DNA from: Rhytidiadelphus loreus
Taxonomy: Eukaryota; Streptophyta; Bryopsida; Hypnales; Hylocomiaceae
DNA: 64,000 bases
NCBI GenBank assembly: GCA_947034895.1
Contig: OX344764.1
Coordinates: forward strand, 35,900,935 to 35,964,934
Direction of reading: 5' to 3'
How positions within the stretch are numbered: the stretch's first letter is position 1; each line of letters opens with the position of its first letter. The notes under the pieces were generated by a model. It made no database searches. It was given only the letters and a program-made list of their open reading frames with translations, and was not told the DNA's origin. Below, in pieces: positions 47,726 to 57,561 of the stretch. The position numbers were made by a program, and so were the translations under genes.

Positions 47726-50427
47726 ATGATGCCACCAAGTGACCATCGAGAGAATGTAAATGGTTATAAGTGTCAAGCTACCTTGCATTCAAGGTATGCT
47801 CCATTGATTGTGCGAGGTCGGGTTTTAGAAAATCAAACACCGAGATCTGAGTTTCCACTTAGAAGAATTGCAGGACAAAAACATATTGATTTGTGGTTAG
47901 ACGGTTCTGTTTATCCGGTCAATCCTATTACTGGCAGACGACCAGAATTTCGGTGCTTGAAAGGATTACTAGAGTTTATAGGTGACGGTAATTGCGGTTT
48001 GCATGGCTACTCAGTGGCATTAGCAAATCTTGACCAAGAGTCCCGAATTCAGTGTATGACACTTCGAGAGGCTTTATTTTCTTCAGAAGCAAAGTCCAGT
48101 CAAACAACATCTGAATTGGAGCAGAGTCAATCGCTAATTTCAAACCTAAAAGAACAGATAAAAGAAGTTCAAGAAGGTCATGAATTGAGTAGAAGTGAGA
48201 TTGTCATTCATGCAGCTGAGAAGCTCAAATTCATAGAAAGAATTGCTGAATTGAAATCTGAGTTGACAAAAGAGAGAAGAAGTCTAAAACAATTGCAAAT
48301 TAAAATATCAAAGATGGTCAAAACTCCTTATGGTTACAGAAGTCAAGTAAGAGCCAGAAAAGATATTCACAATCTGTCAAGGAATGGAGGCCATGCAAAA
48401 TTGCAAATGCGACTAGCTAGAAGCATCCTAGTTCCTGCTTCATTTCAGAAAGTAAAGGAAGACAATGTTTTGAGAGGTACTAAGCGTCGACTTTGTGGTG
48501 ACAAAAACACACAAGTAGGTACAAGAGCAGTACTAGCTTCAATGTTGTCCCGAACTGAGGTTGAGACGTTATTTGAGTACCCGAAGTTCTCATGTGTTGG
48601 CACAAAAATGGCAAAAAGACACTTGAGAAAATAGGCGGGTTCCTTGGTCCAAATGAAATCTTGGAAGTCTGTGATAGTAGCGCCATTACTCAAACCGCAT
48701 ACTCGAGAATTTATAAGAAGTTTAAGTGCGGTATTAAAGCATCAGGTCGTGGAGTTCGGATGGGGTGTTTGCCAACACCTAATGCAGTTTCAACTTTGAG
48801 GACCGAATTAAATTCAAAGCTACATGAATTTGTAGGTGAATACTACCACATTGATGATAGTATAGTCATTCCGCCTCTCTCAAAATCAAAAAAGAAAGAG
48901 CCACAACATATCGTTCTGAATGAAATGAATTCAATATTTGTCGATGTGGAAGCTGTGCAGAGGACGATGGTACGTTTGTACGAAATCACACCTGAAGGTA
49001 CGTAATGCATTTGCCTTGGTCCATTCGTTTTTAAATTTTTAGTTATTAAACTTCCTAAGTCCCTTTTCATAATAAGCTTTCAATATTAGGTTTCATTTTA
49101 TCACAATTTTGATCACGATTCAAACATCTTTCCTAGTTAGAGTCAATGTTGCACCTTTTGGAATCTTTGCTTATTATTCTCTAGACTTACTAATATGGAA
49201 CAGGGATAACTAATAGACAATGGTCTTTTTTGTAGAAGTTGAAGGGAAGCCATTGATATTCGTATTGAAGCTAGATGAGGCTGAAATAATACACGGCCAA
49301 AAACTAGAACGTGTCTCTTTAACTCTCATGAATCGAGCTTTGAGGCCTGACATTGTGAAAGGTAGTCCTTTGTACTTTTCAGTACAATCTGAACGTGAAA
49401 TATTCCCTATAGCATCTTTTCAAGTCACTAAGGAGTCCTACGACATTCTAAAGTGGGTCTTCGATCGAACCCAAATTCCGCAATTGATTGAAGCACAAGA
49501 GGCTGGTCAAATACTTGAAGTAAGTGGAATTGGAAGTTTTGCTATTGAATGGCATATTAGCGCTGACATGAAAACACTGAAATGCATGTACGGGTTGAAG
49601 TCTGGTCCGAATGCTATACACTCATGCATTTATTGCATGCAAGCAAGGAAAAAAGAAACTACTACTACTTTGAAACAAGCGGAGGAATTGCTGAAGAAAC
49701 GTGGTCATTCTTGGGAAGGTGGGCTATTTTGTAGTCACATCTGTGGTGCACCTGTACAAGATGGACTAAACTTGAAGCGTTGGAGACCGGTTCTTCCCAT
49801 TCCCCTTCACAGGGTTCACATCTGTACTTTGCATGCGATAAACCGAATGGTAGAGAAACTTGTGCACTTGCACTTCCAATTTGTCTGGTTAATTAAAGAC
49901 AAAACTTTGCAAGAGAAGGCAACTAAGGCCATGGAGAAAGCGGTGTCTGCATGTGGCGCACACGGTGGGAATGTCAAAATCTTCAAAGATATTGAGCTAT
50001 CTGGAAAGGCCAACAGTGTCGCTAATAAGCCATCCTTCAGCGGTGCTAATGTCAAAAAAATATTTGGACCAAGTCCTTCCACTGAAGCCATCCCTTTTGA
50101 TACAACAAGCAATCTCATTCGACCCCTTTGGATGGACATTCTAGATGCTGAGCACAATCGCCTTGAAAACGGAGCAAGTCGTCGAGCAAGGATTGAATTG
50201 TGGATTGCTACTAGTGAGCTACGAAAGTACTTAATAGGCCTAACATTCACGGAAGAGCAGACCTTGCAATTCAGAAGTGTTGTCGAAAATTGGGGCCGAC
50301 TGTTCATTGATTGCTTTGGTGAGCAAGCAGTGACACATTATATGGTAAGCTACTACAATGCTAAAACCATATTATTCATTGCATTAGTTCATATCATTAT
50401 TGTTTTCACTATATCATAGGAAGTGAA

Positions 50428-50492
50428 GAGTTCCACTTTTGAGCACGACAAATCCTTTGGGATGCAACACAAAGTGCTCAAAAGTGGAGCTC
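50428..50492. repeat. Short hairpin in intron 2 of the transposase-like gene
   Basis: GAGTTCCACTTTTGAGCAC (50428-50446) pairs with GTGCTCAAAAGTGGAGCTC (50474-50492) with one mismatch, and pairing continues a few bases outward. The loop is 27 nt. It could be a MITE remnant or a small-RNA-like hairpin; the sequence alone does not decide. Confidence 0.6.
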
Positions 50493-50532
50493 TACACTCC
50501 CTACTTGGTGGCTACAATAGTTTATTCTATAG

Positions 50533-50853
50533 ATGGGCAATTTCGTTAAAATGGCATATTCCGTGTGCCATTTTCAGATCGCCCAATCTGAACTGTAAAA
50601 GTTACATCTAGAACATATGTAGATTTAAGAAATCTTTGATTTATATAGATTTCAGAGATCTAAGACATATATAGATTTCAGATTTCAGGGTTTGGATTTT
50701 CCAAGTGACATCTAGGATAGTAGTAGATTTCAGAAATCTAGAAAAGATATAGATTTCACACATCTAAGACAGTTGTACATTTCAGACCGCCCGGTCTGAA
50801 CTGTGAAAACTGCCAAAATAGCGGAATGGCGCCATTTTAACGAAATTGCCCAT
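50533..50853. mobile_element. ATGGGC-type MITE in intron 2 of the transposase-like gene
   Basis: Left end ATGGGCAATTTCGTTAAAAT and its inverse at the right, with ATAG on both sides (50529-50532, 50854-50857). The interior contains repeated AGATTTCAGAAATCTA-like units and inverted CAGATCGCCCAATCTGAACT / CAGACCGCCCGGTCTGAACT motifs. It lies wholly inside the predicted intron, so it need not disrupt the product. Confidence 0.88.
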
Positions 50854-51351
50854 ATAGTTGTATGTTTTCATCAATTCTTTAATTCTAACATTAATCGTGT
50901 GTAACAGCATGTGGTAGTGAAACATGGTCCATGGTTCGTAGAGAGATATGGTAGTTTATCCATATGGTCATGCCAAGGAATGGAACATAGCCACCATGCA
51001 GCAAAGGCTGCTTACCATCGTCACACACAACATGCAGGTAAAAAAGGTAAAAAAAGTCCCATTCTACAAACATATCAACATTGGTATCGGATAATTCAAC
51101 ACCGGTTTCATCAAAAAAACTTGGAGAAACAACAATCTCAATCAATGACTATTGAGCAAATTTTAGGAGATGAAGTCATACAAGCACGCATTGAGGCAAG
51201 AAGGGAAGCATCCATGAACTCTATAGCTGCAGAACGAAGTGCGGAATGGCGAGCGAAACGTATCCGAGTAGGAAAACGATACCTTCTTATTCCTACCGAA
51301 GAACAAACAACCTTTGATGATCAAGAACAGGTGACTCTTGAATGAACTAGT

Positions 51352-51633
51352 CTATTGAGAAGGATTGATCTGTAGTCTTCTAGGAGGTAAGACATCTGCG
51401 GCAGTAAGCTTATTTTCATTTCGTCTGTTCACCTTCTTTGCGTGCATGTTGTCTTCAAGTATGTAGAATGTGAAGTTGTTTGGAGCTATATGTCCAAGTG
51501 TTATAAGAACTTCTTGTCTCAGGGACAAGAGAGTCCAGTTCTTGCCAACTTCAATCACCTGCGTCCAATCGCCCATTTCGAACGTAACTAAGACCATCAT
51601 TGTTGACTCCCATTGATCTGAGTCAGATGTCAT
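51352..51633 (-). CDS. Small convergent ORF with ubiquitin-like look
   Basis: A 93-codon ORF on the minus strand ends 7 bp from the stop of the transposase-like gene, tail to tail. The sequence alternates short strand-like segments (MVLVTFEMGDWTQVIEV, FTFYILED) with a helix (LLSLRQEVLITLG) and finishes DVLPPRRLQI, an arrangement that resembles ubiquitin-like or PB1-like beta-grasp domains. This is inference from pattern only. Codon use looks natural, and the frame is uninterrupted although its neighbour's is broken. It may be the last exon of a longer gene to the right, or a second gene of the same mobile element. The start at 51633 is simply the first ATG. Confidence 0.5.
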   Translation of the reverse strand: MTSDSDQWESTMMVLVTFEMGDWTQVIEVGKNWTLLSLRQEVLITLGHIAPNNFTFYILEDNMHAKKVNRRNENKLTAADVLPPRRLQINPSQ

Positions 51634-52062
51634 TTGAGTCTATGCAATACTTATCCGTAATTTAAACAATAAGAAGGGTAATATTGTATCTCACAACTTT
51701 GATACCATTCTCCCAGTTATTTTTTCTAATTATGTCACCTTGTCAAATGAAAGGCAATCTTTCCTTTCGGGTCTTCACATTATGCTTGATTTTTCAACCT
51801 AATAATCAATGGCAAAATGTTGTGCTTAATTGTTAACCTCTAAACATTGAGAGTCTTCTTTAGAATTGACAATTTGGGAAAAATCATTATAAAGTATCAT
51901 TTGGAAGAATATTTTGGAATTATATACAAATGAGAGTTGTAGATTTTGAATTTTAAATTGCATTCGTACGGTTAGATTCACCACTGCTATGACCAATATT
52001 TTTTATGAATTTTGAAAGGGATATTTTTGATATCCTTCAAAATTTGATTACAAGGGAAATAT
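51634..52062. other. AT-rich DNA, nothing recognised
   Basis: Upstream of the small minus-strand ORF. No splice-linked exon or terminal repeat could be identified by eye. Confidence 0.35.
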
Positions 52063-52064
52063 TA

Positions 52065-52587
52065 CTCCCTCTATTCCAAAATAATCTTCATGTTGCACTT
52101 TGTGACATTATGAATTGGTCAAATTTGTTTTTCAATTGCTATTTGGGACCAACAAAACAACTCCAAGTAATAGTTCTCCCCTTCATCCATGCAATCATCA
52201 ATCAAAAAACAAATGAAATGACTAAGGGATCAATCAACATTGTTCATTCTTATTTTTTTGCATCTCTTTGAATTTGCCCAATTGAAGGAGATGAAGCTCA
52301 AGGAGGCAAAATAAAGTGCCACAAGTAGTCTTAGACCAAATGCCTACAAAATAACGACCTCACAGTCAACAATTAATTTACTAATGGTGCCCCTTGAAAA
52401 TGTCCCCAAGAAATCTACTTTTCAATATTCCATAACTACACTTTGAAAAGGGCTCCAAAGCTCTAAGTTTATAAAATGCTAGGATCGCACTAAACTCTAG
52501 TTATAGCGTAGAATTGGTTTTAAAAATGCTATTTTTAACCTTAATCTAGAACATTTTTCCAACAAGATCATTTGGAGATAGAGGTAG
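52065..52587. mobile_element. Stowaway-like element (reverse orientation relative to 4117-4683)
   Basis: Termini CTCCCTCTATTCCAAAATAATC and GATCATTTGGAGATAGAGGTAG with TA on both sides (52063-52064, 52588-52589). Internal sequence corresponds to the reverse complement of parts of the 4117-4683 element. 523 bp. Confidence 0.78.
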
Positions 52588-52929
52588 TATCATTTTTGGA
52601 GTAAAACTTATGGAATGGATTTGAAAAGAATGGATTTCTTGGAATGGTGATTTTTTGAAATTTTTGTGTTCTTTAAATCTATGACCTCATTTTGAACTAG
52701 AGTTGATGCAATTTTTATCATGATCAACCACTTGACATACTTCCACATTTGTAATTTTAGAAAAATATGTATCCTAGTAACACCAAATCCAACCGATAGA
52801 TAGGATAAGAACTTGATAAAGTATCTCCACAAATTAGGATGACTTTCATCCAAGCAACAACAATAAAGAAACAAGAATATGAATCTTTTCATTGTCTAGA
52901 AATTGGATGTTGGAGTGCTTAAGGGTTAA

Positions 52930-53670
52930 CCCCTAAAGGACCAAACACCATTTTTTGATAACATAGCGATTTTGGGCAGCTCACTACGAATGGAATTTTT
53001 ATTCTTTTTCTCTCAAATTTTCACACAAGAAGTGCCCAAGGAATATCTTTAAGGCCCAACAATTTTAATGACTTTTGACTAAATGGTTCAAAAGTTATTG
53101 CATGATATGTCATTTTCAATGCTCGGCGGGCAGCCCGGGCAGCAAAAAAAACTTCCTGAAAAATCACTTTAAAAAATAAATAAAAAATTTAAACTGGTTC
53201 TTTAGGTTTATCTAAGAGTGGGAAGCTTTGAATCATTCCATTTGGATTAATGAGTCAAAAGTTATGAGGATTTTTAGTTTGCGGGTAGGTATGGAGTCCA
53301 TGAAAACCATACCTACTCACAAACTAAAAATCCTCATAACTTTTGACTCATTAATCCAAATGGAATGATTCAAAGCTTCCCACTCTTAGATAAACCTAAA
53401 GAACCAATTTAAATTTTTTATTTATTTTTTAAATGATTTTTCAGGAAGTTTTTTGAGCTGCCCAAGCTGCCCGCCGAGCAATGAAAATCACAAATCATGT
53501 AATAACTTTTTAACAATGTAGTCAAAAGTTTTGAAAATTGTTGTACCCTAAAGCTACTCCTCGGGCACATGTTTTGTGAAATTTTCAAGAAAAAATATTA
53601 AGAACTCCACTCATAGCGAGCTGCCCAAAATCACTATGTTGCCAAAAAACGCAGTTTTTTCCTTTAGGGG
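52930..53670. mobile_element. TTAA-flanked foldback element
   Basis: TTAA (52926-52929, 53671-53674) brackets CCCCTAAAGGACCA and CCTTTAGGGG. The two halves are inverted copies: GTTTATCTAAGAGTGGGAAG pairs with CTTCCCACTCTTAGATAAAC, with the symmetry centre near 53300. It belongs with 35075-36005 by termini and by the GCCCRRGCTGCCCGCC motif. No ORF. Confidence 0.85.
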
Positions 53671-53674
53671 TTAA

Positions 53675-54992
53675 AGTTGCTTGTAGGGACCATAAGTGTT
53701 GTTGAATAGTGTCATGAAAGTTCCAACTAATATCACTTGTTTGTGAAATATTCTAAGATATTTTGAATGAAGGAGAAATATCATCATGGACAAAACATCA
53801 ACAAGACATCACCGGGAAGCACTTTGTTTAAGGGGAAGCCACCTATTCATGATCAGGATCCAATAACCAATCTATAGATTGACTTATTTCCAACCATAGC
53901 TAGAATGTTCTTTTCTTTTCTTTTCGAAATTGGGACTAATAGATTCCTGACACATGTACCAAAGTAGTGAATAAGAACGCAGAAAACATTTAGTAAGACT
54001 GTAGTTTTTGAGTGATTGAAAATTGGAAGAGTTTAGAGATTGGCAGTGGGGCCGGATCACTTTTTGTTTTTCAAAGTCATAGTAATTACAATTCAAGTAA
54101 TAAAATTACCAAAGTTTGTGCAATCCCCGTCATTTCTATACTTCCACCTCTGAAAATATTTGCTTTGCCTTGCACCATTCCAGATCATATCCAGAATTGC
54201 TTATTTAGTCAGTTATGGGCGGTTCTCCCTTACCCCACAAAATATGGACTTCAAGGTACTGTACTTTCGGGTTACTCATAATGTCATTAGATCACATTAG
54301 AACACAGGTTCTCATATGCTTCTTATCAGTGTAGTTTCTCTGTTTTATTTTGTTTAATTCCATTATTTCTTCATGTTTTGTTCTGAATTTGTGACTAGTA
54401 TTAAGGTAGAACTACCTATCACCCCCCTGATTTGCAATCTGACTATTTTGGGGTTAATTCCAAGAAGGGCACATATTTTTCAGAGGTGTGTTTTTGTTTC
54501 ACGGATCAAACCCAAGTGGAATTATAATTTTCCCATTAAAATTGTAATTTCTGTGAATTTTTGAAGTGGTCAATCCTGAAATTACAAAACCATTTGTAGA
54601 GTGGGGTCAAAATTGTCCCATAAACAACCCATTACCGCCTATTCAAGTACTAGATATTCTCTATTAATGGAGTGACACGTAACCCTTGTTGTCATAAAAA
54701 TCCCTGATTCTGTCATAGAATTCTCTGATTTTGTCATAAAAGGAAGGGAATTGGAGGGGATTTTAGGCGGAATTGGGGCCAAAGTTGGTGACGGAATTGG
54801 GCTGGTCTATTGATGGAATTGGACTGAAGAACGGTAATGGGTGTTTTGACCTTATGTTTCAAAACCTATGGACTTTAGCTCATTGTCATTACAAATAGAT
54901 ACTTTATTCACACCGGTCTTCTCCTTTGAAGATCGGAGTTTTTATCTATTTATCTATCTTTCAAAACCTGATTGTGCTATACGGACTTTTGC
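53675..54992. other. Gene-free intergenic DNA
   Basis: ORFs up to 89 codons, none recognised. Around 54590-54850 the composition becomes more balanced, with repeated GGAATTGGGG-type phrases, but there is no coherent feature. Confidence 0.4.
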
Positions 54993-54996
54993 TTAA

Positions 54997-55825
54997 CCCA
55001 TTAACGTCCGTGGTTGATTTGAAGGGTGGGTGTAGTTTTTGTATACAATTCCAAAAAAGTGCCATTTTGTGCCCTCTTGATAAATGTAATTTTAGATTAG
55101 ATTGAATAGATAAATTCCATGGGATAGGTTCTTGAACCACACAAAAAATAAAAGTGATCCAACGGTTCACATCTTTGTAATAACTCTTCAAAGATTGATG
55201 TGCTATAAATAACCATATGGTCAATTTCGTTAAAATGGCGGTATTCCGCACGCCATTTTAATGGAATATCTTCTACTAATGGAGAATAAGTGTGCCACAA
55301 TAGGGTCATACATGTGCCAATTTTATGCCTAGCACAATCAAATCACTCCTAATTCACGCATTTCCACTCCCCTCGGACAATCTTTCCACTGTTTTCATTC
55401 TTTCAATGGTTTCATTTTGTGCCATTTTAATGGAATACCGCCATTTTAACGAAATTGACCATCCATTGGCACTAGTGCAAAACTAGAGTTTGCCACAGTT
55501 GGGCATAAATTTGCGTAAATTGTCCGGAAATTGACCCAAAACCTTTCAACTAATTTGTTCACACACATAAATAGTTGGTCTTTGAAATAAATGTGCATTT
55601 TTCATTGAAAATCCCAATATGAAAGGTCAAGCTATTTCAAGTTTGAAGTCAAGGACAACTCACTCATTTTTGCACACATTCTCTTGAAATGGGTTTTATT
55701 AGGAGCATATGAAGACACTTTAAATACGTTCCTCTTTAAGTTCTTGAAAATCAAATGTTCTACAAATTGTAGGAGACAAAAAGTACCAAAGTCTACCAAA
55801 AAGTGGTCGACCAGTCCTTAATGGG
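54997..55825. mobile_element. TTAA-flanked element hosting an ATGGTC-type MITE
   Basis: TTAA (54993-54996, 55826-55829) with termini CCCATTAACGTCC and GTCCTTAATGGG. The MITE 55217-55462 is inserted inside it, so this element is the older of the two. No transposase. Confidence 0.75.
55217..55462. mobile_element. ATGGTC-type MITE with 4-bp duplication
   Basis: 246 bp, same length and almost the same sequence as 44479-44724. CCAT flanks both sides (55213-55216, 55463-55466). The high similarity between these two copies suggests recent activity. Confidence 0.9.
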
Positions 55826-55999
55826 TTAATATTCCGCAACAAGTGCAAAAAGCGTAGAATCCATGTGGATGTTCTGAAAAGAACAGAACTGCATAAGTAC
55901 TGAATATACTCTTGTCACTGAATAATGAACTATCCAGTAAACAATTAATACCACATAATACTGATTACAATATGAAGTAAAATCATCTCATCTGAATAG

Positions 56000-56858
56000 T
56001 AAGGTAGAAGGTCCATAAACCAACCATCTAAGCACTAGAACTGAATTTTAGGCAAGTGAAACCTCTCAAAATATTTTTCAGTGAATTTTTCCTTCATAGA
56101 CAAGTAGAATTGGCATCTAATCCAAGTCGTTTCATATTTTTCAGAGCTTTGTGGAATTAGTTATGAATTTTCAAACGAAATCTGGCATAGGTCCCTATTT
56201 GTGATTCCTAGGCCTTGAAAACCACACATGCTTGGTTTCGAAAAAAAGATGGTTTTGTTCAAAAACTAGCATTGCAACATGTAAAAAGTAACAGATATGG
56301 TTTCTACGAGCAACCTTTACTAAAACTGAAATGAATGCTTGAATCAATCATTATTTTAGATTTTTTAAACTTTGTAAGAAGGTAGTTGAACAACTAATTC
56401 TTATTTTGAATAAAATTAATAGACACCTATCCAATTAAGGTAAGAGGCTGAAAAAGCAATCATCTAAGCACTGATCTACCTTTTTCATGTATCTCCTCAG
56501 ATGGAAGTATTTTTAGTTTATTTTTAAGTCAGAGAAAAATAGATGAGGAATCTAACTCAAGTTGTTTCATATTTTTTGAAGCATTATTGAATTAGTTACG
56601 AATTTTTGAACACAATCTGCTTTAGGTCCCTACTTGTGATCTTAGGCCCTTAGAAACCCATCCATGCATAGTTTGAAAAAAAATCAGGCCTTGTTTGAAA
56701 ACTAGCATTGCAACATGTATAAAGCAATTGAAATGGTTTCTAAAAGCATCCCTTTCTAAATCTGAAATGAATGCTTTTCAATGCTCGTAAGAAGGTAGTT
56801 GAACAACAAATTCTAATTTTGAATTAAATTAGTAGACACCTAACCACTTAGTTAGAAA
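56000..56858. repeat. Diverged tandem duplication, two units of about 430 bp
   Basis: Unit 1 (about 56000-56435) and unit 2 (about 56436-56858) share order and phrasing: CATCTAAGCACT, then TTTCATATTTTT, then TAGGTCCCTA, then AACTAGCATTGCAACATGTA, then GAAGGTAGTTGAACAAC. Non-coding in both. Confidence 0.75.
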
Positions 56859-56860
56859 TG

Positions 56861-57195
56861 AACCCCATGTGGCTCTTAAACCATCTATTGAAGAAGTTAA
56901 AGCAAATCTCATCAAGCTCCAGTGTAATTCACATTTCCATTTTCCACAATTCATATGTCCATTTCAGAGCCCCTACTGGATGGTTGAAAATGCCTGGTTG
57001 GTTTTAGAGCCCTCTCCTATAGTTAGGAAAGAACCCACTGTGGCTCTTAAATCATCCATTGAAGAAGTATAAACCAAATCTTATCATGCTCTGATGTAAT
57101 CAAGAGGCCATTTTCCCACAATCAGGTATCCATTTGACAACCTCCTATTGGACAGTTGAAAATGCCCGCACTGTTTTAGAGCCCTCTCCTATACA
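56861..57195. repeat. Tandem duplication, two units of about 167 bp
   Basis: Both units start at GAAMGAACCC and pass through GTGGCTCTTAAA and CATTGAAGAAGT to TTTTAGAGCCCTCTCCTATA. The ORF at 56869-57072 spans the junction and is produced by the duplication. Confidence 0.8.
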
Positions 57196-57561
57196 TTAAC
57201 CATCCTCACCAAAGAGAATTTACAATCTCTAGTCCTGGCAGCCTGTTTAGTATAGATCTGCTCAATATGCAGTTTGTTCTTGTTCTCATTATTTCAAGAA
57301 TTCAAGAACTGTATAAAAAGGTCAGTAAGTGATACTCACAGCTCTGTTTTTGTGTCATAATCCTATCTACCTCATTCAGTTTCACGAGAGTTTCACTATA
57401 TTTGCACAGAAAAGTAATTGCTGCTGTCATTACAGAAAGCGCAGTCGAAAAAACCTAATATGTTCTTACAGATGGATAATTCAAGTCGAGATTAACGAGA
57501 ACGCTGGACTCTCTTCCAAAGATCAAAGTTCAAAGCCCACAAGTTCTGCACTGATGCAGGA

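Larger units (their letters stand above)
47726..51345 (+). pseudogene. Multi-exon transposase-like gene of unclassified family (frameshifted)
   Basis: Proposed exons: 47726-48997, 49236-50344 and 50908-51345, with GT-AG introns that keep frame. The N-terminal part contains HSRYAPLIVRGRVLENQTPR, then a coiled coil (about residues 120-210, ELEQSQSLISNLKEQIKEV). Around 48609 the frame shifts by one base in an A run, so the second half of exon 1 (KTLEKIGGFLGPNEILEV) is out of frame. Exon 2 carries WHISADMKTLKCMYGL, a CIYC knuckle (HSCIYCMQ), and HRVHICTLHAINRMVEKLV. Exon 3 begins HVVVKHGPWFVERYGSLS then WSCQGMEHSHH. From memory, this order (D-x-K-x-L...CxxC...LH...YGSL...QGxE) resembles large uncharacterised protein families expanded in animals and plants that probably have an RNase H-like transposase fold; the Glu in QGME would be the last acidic residue. 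The family name is uncertain. Either a transposon gene or a domesticated derivative. Confidence 0.6.

Noticed and set aside
47726..51633. One large ATGGTC-type autonomous element containing the transposase-like gene
   Set aside because: No ATGGTC terminus flanks the gene on both sides. The nearest copies (44479 and 55217) are complete short elements with their own duplicates.
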